A DNA stretch of 64,000 bases. It comes from Tahibacter amnicola (GTDB taxonomy: Bacteria > Pseudomonadota > Gammaproteobacteria > Xanthomonadales > Rhodanobacteraceae). Location: positions 6,041,465 through 6,105,464 of the forward strand of contig NZ_CP104694.1 of the NCBI RefSeq assembly GCF_025398735.1, given 5' to 3'. The stretch's first letter is position 1, and the number at the start of each line of letters is the position of its first letter. The translations under genes and the position numbers were made by a program. A model generated the notes under the pieces. That model saw only the letters and a program-made list of their open reading frames with translations. It did no database searches and was not told the DNA's origin. Shown here piece after piece: positions 1 through 8,429 of this stretch.

Positions 1-648
1 CCGGACTACTACCGCTGGGTGGATGGATACGGCAATACGATGTCGAGCGCGAACCTGAGCCAGGACGTACACGTCTGGCTGCCCGGCAAGGGCTGTCCCT
101 ACAACGCGCTGACGATCAAGTACCGCGACGGCAGCCAGACCTTCGCACACCAGCCTGGCGCCAGCTATATGGAAATCTCCACCAGTTCCGGCGGCGGCTG
201 GATCGATGCCCAGGGCAAGATTCCTGCCTGCAACTGCCTGCCGAATTTTCCGATCAAGGTTTCGGCCAACTGGAAGCTCGTGCCGTCGATCAGCAGCAGC
301 CTGAAGGCCGACCTGGCCGATCCGCGCCGTCAGACGCGCGTGTTGGCGGCGCTGCGTGACCTGCAGTACCGCATGGACGAGCTCGGGACTAGCCTGGGCG
401 AGCGCATCGCGCAACGTCGCCGCTCGCCGCTGGGTGATCGCGAGCAGTCCGTGCAATCGGTTGAAAATGCCGCGACGGATGCACTGGCGCTGGCCGCACG
501 CGAAGCCTCCCTGTGCACCGATGCGGCCGGAAGCCGCCAGTACACCCTCGCCTACGCCGCGTGTGGGCGGGCCGAGGCTGCGGTGGCCGTCGCCGATCGG
601 CTGGCCGAAGAAGTTCAGTCGGTGATCGCGCCGCAACCGGGTGAGTGA
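1..648 (+). CDS. Hypothetical protein, 5' end outside the window
   Basis: The reading frame is already open at base 1 and the first in-window start-like codon (GTG at 19) sits inside coding sequence, so the true start lies upstream. The visible 215 residues have two halves. Residues up to about 95 are rich in Trp, Tyr and Gly with two close cysteines (PACNC). The rest is an Arg/Ala-rich, probably helical segment with two further cysteines (SLCTDAAG, YAACGRAE). I do not recognise the family. The next gene starts 120 bp downstream on the same strand. No enzyme motif, membrane segment or lipobox is visible in the part present. Confidence 0.7.
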   Translation, partial: PDYYRWVDGYGNTMSSANLSQDVHVWLPGKGCPYNALTIKYRDGSQTFAHQPGASYMEISTSSGGGWIDAQGKIPACNCLPNFPIKVSANWKLVPSISSSLKADLADPRRQTRVLAALRDLQYRMDELGTSLGERIAQRRRSPLGDREQSVQSVENAATDALALAAREASLCTDAAGSRQYTLAYAACGRAEAAVAVADRLAEEVQSVIAPQPGE

Positions 649-768
649 TCGGCAGCAGTTCGGTGACGACGACGGAAACGAGCGGTTCGCCCGGAGCGGC
701 GGATCGCTCGTGACGGCATGCGCTACACTGGCCGCCGGTTTGCCGGCGGTTCCGTGTGCGGAGTTACC

Positions 769-1062
769 ATGCCCCGAATCGTTCTTGCCTCAGGATTGTC
801 ACGCTGGCTGCGCAGCGCCGCGGCCAGCGGACCGGCGGAGTTCCAGACGATCGTCACCAGCCAGCGGCTCGATCAGGCCCTGGACGCCTTGTTCCAGCAG
901 CATCCCCAGCTGCGCGGCTATGTCGTCGACGAACACGGCACTGTGCGCCGTCATGTCGCGATATTTATCGACGGCCAGTCCATCACGGATAAGTCGGCGC
1001 TCGCCGTCCCGCTGCGCGAATCCTCGGAAATATACATTTTGCAGGCTCTCTCGGGAGGTTGA
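769..1062 (+). CDS. MoaD/ThiS-type ubiquitin-fold protein ending in Gly-Gly
   Basis: This 97-residue protein has the pattern of small beta-grasp sulfur-carrier proteins. A hydrophobic start is followed by the helix LDQALDALFQQHPQL, the segment RHVAIFIDGQSI, and a C-terminus ALSGG in which Gly-Gly are the last two residues. In the MoaD/ThiS/CysO families the terminal glycine is adenylated by an E1-like enzyme and made a thiocarboxylate or joined to a partner. The ATG at 769 is preferred to upstream starts because the family is about 90-100 residues long. The stop lies two bases before the ATG of the BNR protein, so the two are almost certainly co-translated. No E1-like enzyme is nearby, so its sulfur or conjugation chemistry cannot be assigned. 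Confidence 0.8.
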   Translation: MPRIVLASGLSRWLRSAAASGPAEFQTIVTSQRLDQALDALFQQHPQLRGYVVDEHGTVRRHVAIFIDGQSITDKSALAVPLRESSEIYILQALSGG

Positions 1063-1064
1063 TC

Positions 1065-2165
1065 ATGTCCGACCGGCTGCTTGTCAGCACACGCAAGGGC
1101 TTGTTCGCGCTGGCGCGCGAGCCGGCCGGCTGGGTGATCGAACGCGTCAGCTTCCTGGGCGACAACGTCACGCTGGCGATGGCAGATCCGCGCGACGGCA
1201 GCTGGTATGCCGCGCTGAACCTGGGGCACTTCGGGGTGAAGCTGCACCGCTCGGTCGATGGCGGACGCGAATGGCAGGAAATCGCGGTTCCTGCCTACGC
1301 CGAAGGCGACGAAGCCAGGACCGGCGACGGCAAGCCACCGCGGCCGGCCACGCTGTCGCTGCTGTGGTCGCTCGCGGCCGGCGGCGCGGATCAACCCGGG
1401 CGCCTGTGGGCCGGGACGATTCCGGGCGGCCTGTTCCGCTCCGACGACCACGGGGCCACCTGGGAGCTGGTGCGCCCGCTCTGGGACAAACCCGAGCGCG
1501 CGGGCTGGTTCGGCGGCGGCTACGACGATCCGGGCATCCATTCGGTGTGCGTGGATCCCCGCGACGCACGCACCGTGCGTATCGCTATCTCCTGCGGCGG
1601 GGTGTGGCAGACCGCCGACGACGGCGTCACCTGGAAGCTGACGGCAAAGGGGCTGCGTGCCGCCTACATGCCGCCCGAATCGCAGTTTGAGGAAAACGTG
1701 CAGGACGCCCATCGCATGGTCCAGTGCACCAGCGCACCGGACCACCTGTGGATCCAGCACCATAACGGCGTGTTCCGCTCCACCGACGGTGCCAACACCT
1801 GGGAGGAGATCGAGAACGTGCCGCCGTCGGTCTTCGGCTTTGCCGTGGCAGTGCATCCTACGGATCCGGCCACCGCCTGGTTCGTGCCGGCAGTGAAGGA
1901 CGAACGTCGCGTGCCAGTCGACGCGCGCCTGGTCGTGGCGCGCACGCGCGACGGCGGCCGGCGTTTCGAGGTGCTCGACCAGGGCCTGCCCACAGCCGCC
2001 AGCTATGACCTGGTGTACCGCCATGGCCTGGCGATCAGTGCGGATGGCGACCGGCTGGCCTTCGGCTCCACCACCGGCGGCCTCTGGACCAGCGACGACC
2101 AGGGCGACAACTGGCAGCAACTCGCCGCGCGACTGCCGCCGATTTACGGCGTGACGTTTGCCTGA
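1065..2165 (+). CDS. BNR/Asp-box repeat protein (sialidase-fold beta-propeller)
   Basis: The 366-residue protein carries six Asp-box motifs of the form S/T-x-D-x-G-x-x-W/F, near residues 62, 125, 182, 238, 294 and 341 (SVDGGREW, SDDHGATW, TADDGVTW, STDGANTW, TRDGGRRF, SDDQGDNW). Such repeats form six- or seven-bladed propellers found in sialidases and many non-enzymatic proteins. No signal peptide is visible, so it is probably cytoplasmic. The ATG at 1065 has the ribosome site GGGAGG six bases upstream. It follows the MoaD-like gene with a two-base gap. That pairing recurs in bacteria as far as I recall, but the function is unknown and sialidase activity should not be assumed. Confidence 0.82.
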   Translation: MSDRLLVSTRKGLFALAREPAGWVIERVSFLGDNVTLAMADPRDGSWYAALNLGHFGVKLHRSVDGGREWQEIAVPAYAEGDEARTGDGKPPRPATLSLLWSLAAGGADQPGRLWAGTIPGGLFRSDDHGATWELVRPLWDKPERAGWFGGGYDDPGIHSVCVDPRDARTVRIAISCGGVWQTADDGVTWKLTAKGLRAAYMPPESQFEENVQDAHRMVQCTSAPDHLWIQHHNGVFRSTDGANTWEEIENVPPSVFGFAVAVHPTDPATAWFVPAVKDERRVPVDARLVVARTRDGGRRFEVLDQGLPTAASYDLVYRHGLAISADGDRLAFGSTTGGLWTSDDQGDNWQQLAARLPPIYGVTFA

Positions 2166-2222
2166 AACGCGTGGTTGTCTGCAACCGGCGAGACCGCAGG
2201 ACTGACTCGCCAGTGTCAGCCG

Positions 2223-2789
2223 CTAGTCCGCCGCCACCATGTGCTGCTTGAGCCAGGTGCGGGCGTAGGTCCATTCGCGACTGACGCGCTGCGGGCTGAT
2301 ATCCAGCGCGGCGGCCGTGTCTTCGATGGTCAATCCCGCGAAAACGCGCAGCTCGACGATGCGCGCGGCTTCCGGATCGTGCACCGCGAGGCCGTTGAGC
2401 GCGGTATCCAGCGCGATCAGGCCGACCGGGTCATCCGTGGCCAGCTGGACGTCGTCGAGCGAGACCGGACGCGCGCCGCCGCCGCGCTTGTCGCACAGGC
2501 GGGCGCGGGCCCGGTCGATCAGGATCTGGCGCATCTTGGTGGCGACAATGCCGACGAAATGGCCGCGATTTTCCAGTTCCTTCGGAACGGCATCGAGCAG
2601 CTTCAGCAAAGCATCGTTGAGCAGGGCCGTCGGCTGCAGCGTGTCGTGGTCGCGGTGCGAACGCATCACGCCGCGTGCCAGGCGCCGCAGTTCGGCGTAC
2701 ATGCGATCAAACACCTGATCGCGGGCGGTGTCGCTGCCGTGCTGCCATTCGTGCAGCAGGGACGTGATGTCGTTGACTTCGCTTTCCAT
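2223..2789 (-). CDS. ECF-family RNA polymerase sigma factor
   Basis: At 188 residues the protein has the sigma-70 ECF layout. Region 2 covers about residues 20-95 (DQVFDRMYAELRRLARG, then a helix ending KMRQILIDRARAR). Region 4 covers about 130-185 (LRVFAGLTIEDTAAALDISP, then RVSREWTYARTWLKQHM), which binds the -35 element. The sequence resembles the ECF-like subgroup often found in Xanthomonadales and planctomycetes. No anti-sigma gene is adjacent: the BNR gene is convergent and the RNase P RNA lies upstream. Its regulator and target promoters are therefore not evident. The ATG at 2789 gives the normal length for the family. Confidence 0.85.
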   Translation of the reverse strand: MESEVNDITSLLHEWQHGSDTARDQVFDRMYAELRRLARGVMRSHRDHDTLQPTALLNDALLKLLDAVPKELENRGHFVGIVATKMRQILIDRARARLCDKRGGGARPVSLDDVQLATDDPVGLIALDTALNGLAVHDPEAARIVELRVFAGLTIEDTAAALDISPQRVSREWTYARTWLKQHMVAAD

Positions 2790-2981
2790 GCACTTTCACC
2801 CTCGGACAAAGCGGCCGCGCGATGGCCCGGCACCGCGCGTCACACCAGCGTATGACGCTCCGCGTAATCGATGCAAACCAGCCACCGTATGCGCACCCGC
2901 AATACGGGTGCGACAGGAAAGTCGATCGGGAAGGGGCGCACGCCGGCTATACAAGCGCCGGCGCCGCACAAAAGGAAAAAT

Positions 2982-3346
2982 GGGGGAGTCGGCCTGTAAG
3001 CCGGGTCCTGTACCCCTTGCGGGGTGACAGTCATTCCTCTCGGCCTGCCGTCACCGGCAGGCTCCAGCAACCAACCCGGGAGCGACGCGGGCCGCGCCAT
3101 AGCTCCCCTATTCGGTCTTGCTCCAGGTGGGGTTTGCCGTGCCGTGCGGCGTTGTCCCCGCACGCGGTGCGCTCTTACCGCACCGTTTCACCATCACCTG
3201 ATCCCCTTGCGGGGCCATCGGCTGTCTATTCTCTGTTGCACTTTCCGTCGGCTCACGCCGCCCAGGCGTTACCTGGCACCTTGCCCTGCGGAGCCCGGAC
3301 TTTCCTCGGCGCCTTTCGGCGACGCGACTGTCCGGCCGACTCCCCC
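2982..3346 (-). ncRNA. rnpB: RNase P RNA (bacterial class A)
   Basis: The catalytic RNA that matures tRNA 5' ends is recognised on the minus strand. The P1 helix is formed by perfectly complementary 13-base ends: GGGGGAGTCGGCC at the 5' end (3346-3334) and its complement at 2994-2982. The conserved core GAGGAAAGTCCGGGCTCC follows the 5' end. ACAGAGAATAGAC and GGTGATGGTGAAACGG lie in the middle, and CCCGGCTTACAGGCCGAC near the 3' end. Length is about 365 nt, normal for class A. It sits just downstream of rsmI on the same strand. A T-rich run (TTTTTCCTTTT) follows P1 at 2980-2970 and may mark transcript termination. Confidence 0.95.
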
Positions 3347-3350
3347 GGCG

Positions 3351-3356
3351 AGTATA
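3351..3356 (-). promoter_or_regulatory. Probable -10 element of rnpB
   Basis: On the minus strand the hexamer TATACT lies four bases before the start of the P1 helix of RNase P RNA, a good match to TATAAT. No clear -35 hexamer stands at the usual 16-18 bases; that stretch falls within the last codons of rsmI. This fits rnpB being transcribed from its own promoter rather than by read-through alone. Confidence 0.55.
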
Positions 3357-3369
3357 GCAGGCCAGCCGG

Positions 3370-4197
3370 TCAGCCTTCGTAGAGTTGCTTGCGCGGGGCA
3401 CCGGTGATGGCGGCCGCCATCTTGGCCGCCCGCGCCGGCGGCAGTTCCTCGCGCAGCAGCGCGAAGACCCGGCGCCCCTCGGCCAGCCGCGCGTCCTCGT
3501 CCTCGGGTCGGCCGGCCACGATCAGCACGAACTCGCCGCGCTCCTGGTTGGGATCGGCGGCAACCCGCGCCACGACGTCGGCCAGGGTGCCGTCGAGCAC
3601 CGTTTCGAACAGTTTGGTCAGCTCGCGCGCCAGCACGGCGGGCCGCTCGGCACCAAAGGCCTGGACCATGTCCTCCAGGCACTCCCGCACGCGGTGGCTC
3701 GATTCATAGAACACCAGTGTCCGCGGCTCATCGGCCAATGTGGAAAGCCGCTCGCGCCGTGCTCCCGACTTGGCTGGCAGGAACCCCTCGAACACGAACC
3801 GGTCGCTGGGCAGCCCGGCCACCGACAGCGCCGCGACCGCGGCACACGGCCCCGGCACGACGGATACGGTGAGGCCGGCGGCGCGGGCCGCCCGCACCAG
3901 ACGGAATCCCGGATCGCTGATCAGCGGCGTGCCCGCATCGGAAATCAGGGCGACATCCACCCCTTCCCGCATGCGCTGGACCAGCCGCTCGGCCTCGTCG
4001 CGCTCGTTGTGCTCGTGCAACGCGACCAGGCGCGTGCCGATGCCAAAGCGCGCCAGCAAGGGGCCGCTGTGACGGGTGTCCTCCGCCGCGATTACATCGA
4101 CCTTCTTCAGGGTTTCCTGGGCGCGCGGGGAGAAATCGTCCAGGTTGCCGATCGGCGTGGCGACGACCCAAAGGCGTCCGTGTGTCTGACTGGTCAT
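3370..4197 (-). CDS. rsmI: 16S rRNA (cytidine1402-2'-O)-methyltransferase
   Basis: RsmI methylates the 2'-OH of C1402 in the ribosomal decoding centre, using S-adenosylmethionine. The 275-residue protein has the tetrapyrrole-methylase fold with the family motifs in order: VVATPIGNLDD near the N-terminus, AAEDTRHSG, ALHEHNE, ISDAGTPLISDPG, and VPGPCAAVAAL. A C-terminal helical part ends at the stop next to rnpB. The ATG at 4197 precedes TSQTHGRLWVVATPIG, the usual N-terminal distance. It is divergent from lpoA across a 62-bp gap, as yraL and yraM are in E. coli, so the shared intergenic space probably holds both promoters. Confidence 0.95.
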   Translation of the reverse strand: MTSQTHGRLWVVATPIGNLDDFSPRAQETLKKVDVIAAEDTRHSGPLLARFGIGTRLVALHEHNERDEAERLVQRMREGVDVALISDAGTPLISDPGFRLVRAARAAGLTVSVVPGPCAAVAALSVAGLPSDRFVFEGFLPAKSGARRERLSTLADEPRTLVFYESSHRVRECLEDMVQAFGAERPAVLARELTKLFETVLDGTLADVVARVAADPNQERGEFVLIVAGRPEDEDARLAEGRRVFALLREELPPARAAKMAAAITGAPRKQLYEG

Positions 4198-4230
4198 GCT
4201 GCTTCCCGCTGGGCTGATGCGTCGATCCGC

Positions 4231-4236
4231 TATGAT
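4231..4236 (+). promoter_or_regulatory. Candidate -10 element for lpoA
   Basis: TATGAT lies 23 bases before the lpoA ATG in the short divergent gap with rsmI, matching five of six bases of TATAAT. No convincing -35 hexamer is seen, so the call is tentative. Confidence 0.35.
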
Positions 4237-4259
4237 CGCAGTATTGCCTTGGGTTACGG

Positions 4260-6038
4260 ATGCCTTCCATGCGCACTAGCGCGCGTCGATCTTTGCTTGT
4301 CGGGGTTTTGTTCGTGCTGAGCCTGCTGGCTGGCTGCGCCACGATGGAATCGGGGACGCCCGCGGCCAATCCCCAGGCCACGGCGGCCGAAGAATTGTTC
4401 CAGCGGGGCGAGTTCCGCGCTGCGGCCGATGCCTTCCTGGCGCTGGCCAAGTCCAGCTCGGCCACCCGCGGCCACTACCGCCTGCGCGCTGCCGAGGCCC
4501 TGCGCGAAGAGGGCGACCTGGGTGGCGCCGCCGCGAACCTCGAAGACGTCAAGCGCAAGCGCCTGACCCCCGACGACGCCTTCCGCTACGACCTCCTCCA
4601 GGCGGAACTGGCGCTGGAACAGCGCCAGCCCGAGCAGGCGCTGGCCCTGCTGGCCATGCCCGATTCGTCATTGTCGCCCGCCCTGGCCCTGCGCCGCATT
4701 GAGCTGACCGCGCGCGCCCAGGAAGCTACCGGCGACCGCTACGGCGCCGCGCGGACGCGCGCCGTGCTCGACCGCAGCCTGAGCGGTGCTGATCGGGAAC
4801 ACAATCGCCAGCAGATCGTGGATACGCTGGCGGCACTGGAAACCGCCGTGCTCAAGCAGCGCGGCAACGAATTGCCCGCCGATGACGCACTCCGCCCGTG
4901 GATCGAGCGCGCGCTGCGCAAGCAGGGCCAGATGCTGCCGCTGACGGTGCTCAAGCCCAGCCGTCCGGTCGGCACGCTCAGCGCCGAAGGCACCACCCGC
5001 GAGGGCTATTCGGCCAGTCGCCACGTCGCCTTGCTGCTGCCGGCCACTGGCGCGCTGAAGGGCGCCGCGGCGGCGATCCGCGACGGGTTTTTCGCCGCCT
5101 GGTTCAACGACCGCGCGCCCGGTGCCGAACGCGGCGAAGTGCGCGTCTACGACAGCGGACTGAGCGCCCAGGACGCCTACGATGCCTACCACAAAGCGGT
5201 GCAGGCCGGCGCCGACCGCGTGGTCGGGCCGCTCAGCCGCGAAGCGGTGGGCGCACTGTTCGAGCAGGGCCGCCTGCCCGTGCCGGTACTGGCGCTCAAC
5301 CAGGCCGACTCGGGCGCGACGCCGCCGCCGGGCAGCATCGCCTTCGGCCTGGTGCCCGATGGGGAGGGCGCCCAGGTCGCCGAACGAATGGCGGCAATGG
5401 GCATCAAGGAAGCCGCCGTGATTGCGGCTACCGACGACTGGGCCGAGCGCGCCGCGCTGGCCTTCCGGGCGCAGTTCGAAAGCCTGGGCGGCGCCGTGGT
5501 CGGCGAATCGCGACTGCGCGAGGGCGAAATCAACTACTCGGCGCTGATCCAGCAGTCGGTCGGCGCCTTCGCCACGGCATCCAATGCCGGCGTCTTCATC
5601 AGCATGCGACCGCAGCAGGCGCGCCTGCTCATGCCGCAGCTGCGCCTGGCGGGCGTCACGCTGCCGGTGCTGGCCACCTCGCACGTCTACGCCGGCACGC
5701 CGAACCCGGGGCTGGACCGCGATCTCGACGGCCTGGAATTCTGCGATTCGCCCTGGCTGCTCGATGCCGCCGCCGGCCTGCCGCCGCGCGACGAAATCGC
5801 ACGCGGGATCGACTCGGCCCGGGGCACCGGCGCGCGCCTGTTCGCACTGGGCTACGACGCCTACGCCCTGCTGCCCTACATGAGCTGGCTGGGCACGCAT
5901 CCGGACAGCTACCTGCCCGGCGCAACGGGCCAGCTCGCCGCCGACAGTTTCGGCCGCGTCCACCGGCTGATGACCTGGGCGCGCTTCGAGAACGGTGTTG
6001 CGCGTGCCGCGGGACTGAGCGTCGGCGGCGCGCTGTAG
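4260..6038 (+). CDS. lpoA: Penicillin-binding protein activator lipoprotein LpoA
   Basis: LpoA is an outer-membrane lipoprotein that reaches through the periplasm to stimulate the peptidoglycan synthase PBP1A. The 592-residue product starts with a lipoprotein signal (basic n-region, hydrophobic stretch, lipobox LLAGC with Cys near residue 22). An N-terminal TPR-like region of alternating Ala/Leu/Arg helices follows to about residue 240. The C-terminal periplasmic-binding-like domain begins at HVALLLPATGALKGAAAAIRDG, with later segments RVVGPLSREAVGAL and AAVIAATDDWAERAALAFR. Length matches the family. yraN starts eight bases after the stop, so the two are likely one transcript. Confidence 0.9.
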   Translation: MPSMRTSARRSLLVGVLFVLSLLAGCATMESGTPAANPQATAAEELFQRGEFRAAADAFLALAKSSSATRGHYRLRAAEALREEGDLGGAAANLEDVKRKRLTPDDAFRYDLLQAELALEQRQPEQALALLAMPDSSLSPALALRRIELTARAQEATGDRYGAARTRAVLDRSLSGADREHNRQQIVDTLAALETAVLKQRGNELPADDALRPWIERALRKQGQMLPLTVLKPSRPVGTLSAEGTTREGYSASRHVALLLPATGALKGAAAAIRDGFFAAWFNDRAPGAERGEVRVYDSGLSAQDAYDAYHKAVQAGADRVVGPLSREAVGALFEQGRLPVPVLALNQADSGATPPPGSIAFGLVPDGEGAQVAERMAAMGIKEAAVIAATDDWAERAALAFRAQFESLGGAVVGESRLREGEINYSALIQQSVGAFATASNAGVFISMRPQQARLLMPQLRLAGVTLPVLATSHVYAGTPNPGLDRDLDGLEFCDSPWLLDAAAGLPPRDEIARGIDSARGTGARLFALGYDAYALLPYMSWLGTHPDSYLPGATGQLAADSFGRVHRLMTWARFENGVARAAGLSVGGAL

Positions 6039-6046
6039 CGCCCGTC

Positions 6047-6403
6047 ATGACGACACGCGACAAGGGCGCCGCCTTCGAAACGGCGGCGCTGACCACGCTC
6101 GAAAAAGCCGGACTGACCCTGATCGCCCGCAACTGGCAGTGCCGCTACGGCGAAATCGACCTCGTCATGCGGGAGGCCGATACCGTCGTGTTCGTGGAAG
6201 TGCGCTACCGGGTCCGGACAGGTGATGGACTGTCATCCATCGGTCCGCAAAAACAGGCGAAACTCGTGCGCGCCGCGCAGATGTTCCTCGCCGAACGACC
6301 GGCCCTCGCGCGCCAGCCCTGCCGCTTCGATACGGTCGCGTTCAGTCGCACCGACGACAATGCGGGCTGCGACTGGCAACGTGCCGCCTTCGATGCCTTC
6401 TGA
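6047..6403 (+). CDS. yraN: YraN/UPF0102 family endonuclease-like protein
   Basis: The 118-residue protein shows the UPF0102 signature: G-x-x-x-E near the N-terminus (DKGAAFETAAL), then NWQCRYGEIDLVMREAD and VVFVEVRYR, the E..GEIDLI..FVEVK pattern of the restriction-endonuclease-like fold. Family members are thought to act on nucleic acids, but no cellular role is settled. The ATG at 6047 lies eight bases after lpoA and directly precedes the conserved N-terminus. The lysine expected in the final FVEVK position is replaced by arginine (VEVRYR), a small departure. It is followed ten bases later by the BON lipoprotein gene, as in the yraM-yraN-yraP neighbourhood. Confidence 0.92.
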   Translation: MTTRDKGAAFETAALTTLEKAGLTLIARNWQCRYGEIDLVMREADTVVFVEVRYRVRTGDGLSSIGPQKQAKLVRAAQMFLAERPALARQPCRFDTVAFSRTDDNAGCDWQRAAFDAF

Positions 6404-6413
6404 CGGAGTGCCC

Positions 6414-7001
6414 ATGATCAAGTCCCTGCGCCTGCCCGCTCTCTTGCTTCTTGCCGCGCCGCTGCTCGGCGGCTGCTTTGCCGCCGTGGTCGGCGGCGCC
6501 GCCGCCGGCGCCAGCGCGGCGCACGACCGGCGCAGCTTCGCCCAGGTGATCGACGACAAGAACATCCAGCTGTCCGCGTACGACAACTTCAACAAGGACA
6601 AAGAACTGGCTCTCAAGAACAACGTCTCGATCACCGTGTACAACGGCGTGATGCTGCTGGCCGGCGAAGTGCGGACACCGGAACTCAAGGAGCGCGCCGA
6701 ACGCCGCGTCGAAGGTTTCGAGGGCGTGCGCAAGCTGGTCAACGACATCCAGGTGCGCGAGCCGGAAGGCTTCTGGTCGCAGCGCCGCGACAACACCATC
6801 ACCGCGCATACGAAGACGGCGCTGCTTGATATTGTCGACCTGCCGGGATTTGACCCGACGCGGGTCAACATCACGACCGTGCACCGTACGGTGTACCTGA
6901 TGGGCCTGCTCACGCGCGAGGAAGCCGACCGCGTGGCCGAGGTCGCGCGCAATGTCGCGGGTGTCGAACGCGTCGTGCGCGTGCTGGAATACAAGGACTG
7001 A
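6414..7001 (+). CDS. dolP: Dual BON-domain outer-membrane lipoprotein (DolP/YraP-like)
   Basis: The 195-residue protein begins with a lipoprotein signal ending LLGGC at residues 17-21. Two BON domains follow. The first, about residues 45-115, contains KDKELALKNNVSITVYNGVM and ends RVEGFEGVRKLVNDIQV. The second, about 125-193, contains TALLDIVDLPGFDPTRVNIT and ends NVAGVERVVRVLEY. DolP-type proteins bind anionic phospholipids and support outer-membrane integrity and Bam function. The ATG at 6414 is preferred over in-frame upstream starts because it is followed directly by the signal peptide. E. coli has diaA between yraN and yraP; here that gene is absent. Confidence 0.88.
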   Translation: MIKSLRLPALLLLAAPLLGGCFAAVVGGAAAGASAAHDRRSFAQVIDDKNIQLSAYDNFNKDKELALKNNVSITVYNGVMLLAGEVRTPELKERAERRVEGFEGVRKLVNDIQVREPEGFWSQRRDNTITAHTKTALLDIVDLPGFDPTRVNITTVHRTVYLMGLLTREEADRVAEVARNVAGVERVVRVLEYKD

Positions 7002-7039
7002 GCGCAGTCAAGGCACCACGCCCGGGAGTTCGGCACCAC

Positions 7040-8419
7040 ATGCCCCTTCCATCCCCCCTGCCGGAACGGCTCCAGGCCCTGCTCGGTCCCGATGGATTCA
7101 CGACCGACGCGGCCGAGTGCCTGGTCTACGGCTATGACAACTCGCGCCAGCAGGCGCAGGCCGATGCGGTCGCCTTTCCGGCGACGCATGAGCATGTCGA
7201 AGCGCTGGTGCGACTGTGCCGCGAATTCCGCGTACCCATCGTCGCCCGCGGTCGCGGAACGAATACCACCGGCGCCACGGTGCCGGTCGCCGGGGGCGTC
7301 GTCGTGTCCTTCGAGCGGATGAACCGCATCGTGCGGATCGACCCGGACAACCGCCTCGCCGTCGTCGAACCGGGAGTGCTCAACGGCGAGCTGCAACAGG
7401 TGCTGCGTCCCCTGGGCTTCTTCTGGGCACCGGACCCGACCTCCAGCCCCTTCTGTACCATCGGCGGCAACCTGGCCTGCAACGCCGCCGGCCCCCGCAC
7501 GGTGAAATACGGCTCGCCGCGAGAGAACACGCTAGGCCTGCGCGCGGTCGATGGCACCGGCGCTTCCTTCCGCAGCGGTTTCTGGACCAGCAAGGCAGCG
7601 ACCGGCTACGACCTCACGCGCCTGCTCGTCGGTTCCGAAGGCACCCTGGCGCTGATTACCGAGGCGACGCTCAAACTCACGCCGCTGCCCGCCGCCAAGC
7701 GCACCCTGCGCGCCACGTATGCGGATATCCGCAGCGCCGCTGCCGCGGTGTCGCGCATCATGGCCCAGCCGGTCACCCCCTGCGCGCTGGAATTCCTGGA
7801 TGACGAGGCACTGCGCCTGGCGCGCCAGCATGGCGGCGACGCCATTCCCGTCGCCGGCGCGCTGTTGATGATCGAAGTCGACGGCGAGGAAGCGACGCTG
7901 GATACGGCCGTCGCCGCCGTGTCACGCGCGGCCGAAGGCGCTGGCCTGGTCGAGCTGCGCGCGGCGGCCGACGCGGCCGAAGTCGATACGCTCTGGGCCG
8001 CGCGCAAGGCCCTGTCGCCGGCACTGCGTGCCATCGCGCCGATGAAGATCAACGAGGACGTCGTGGTGCCGGTCAGCCGCCTGCCAGAGCTGATCAGCGG
8101 ACTCAAGGCCATTTCCGCAAAGTACACGATTCCCATTGTCAACTTTGGCCACGCCGGCAACGGCAACATCCACGTCAACCTGCTCTATCGCCCTGACGAT
8201 CCGCAGCAGGCCGCCGCAGCGCCGGACTGTCTGGCCGCGGTTTTCGACCTGGTGCTGTCGCTCGACGGTACGCTATCGGGCGAACACGGCATCGGATTGG
8301 CAAAGCGCGAGTGGATGTCCCGCGCGATTGACCCGGTTTCTGTTGCCCTGATGCGCAGGATCAAGGCGGGTTTTGACCCCGATGGCATACTCAATCCCGG
8401 CAAATTGCTGCCGGACTGA
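7040..8419 (+). CDS. FAD-binding oxidoreductase, GlcD/D-lactate dehydrogenase type
   Basis: This 459-residue flavoprotein belongs to the FAD_binding_4 plus FAD-oxidase C-terminal family that oxidises D-2-hydroxy acids such as glycolate or D-lactate. The N-terminal half carries the FAD-binding pattern: PIVARGRGTNTTGATVPVAG, VVEPGVLNGELQQVL, then APDPTSSPFCTIGGNLACNA and GSEGTLALITEATLKL. The C-terminal half ends in the conserved GEHGIGLAKREWM near residue 420, followed by a segment finishing FDPDGILNPGKLLP. No iron-sulfur subunit is adjacent, so a single-subunit enzyme is likely. The substrate cannot be set from sequence alone. It starts 38 bp after dolP and ends ten bases before a small exported protein. 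Confidence 0.85.
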   Translation: MPLPSPLPERLQALLGPDGFTTDAAECLVYGYDNSRQQAQADAVAFPATHEHVEALVRLCREFRVPIVARGRGTNTTGATVPVAGGVVVSFERMNRIVRIDPDNRLAVVEPGVLNGELQQVLRPLGFFWAPDPTSSPFCTIGGNLACNAAGPRTVKYGSPRENTLGLRAVDGTGASFRSGFWTSKAATGYDLTRLLVGSEGTLALITEATLKLTPLPAAKRTLRATYADIRSAAAAVSRIMAQPVTPCALEFLDDEALRLARQHGGDAIPVAGALLMIEVDGEEATLDTAVAAVSRAAEGAGLVELRAAADAAEVDTLWAARKALSPALRAIAPMKINEDVVVPVSRLPELISGLKAISAKYTIPIVNFGHAGNGNIHVNLLYRPDDPQQAAAAPDCLAAVFDLVLSLDGTLSGEHGIGLAKREWMSRAIDPVSVALMRRIKAGFDPDGILNPGKLLPD

Positions 8420-8429
8420 GGGTCCCGCG

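Noticed and set aside
1065-2165. Sialidase assignment for the BNR protein
   Set aside because: Asp boxes occur in many propellers without sialidase activity; no signal peptide or clear catalytic Arg triad is visible.
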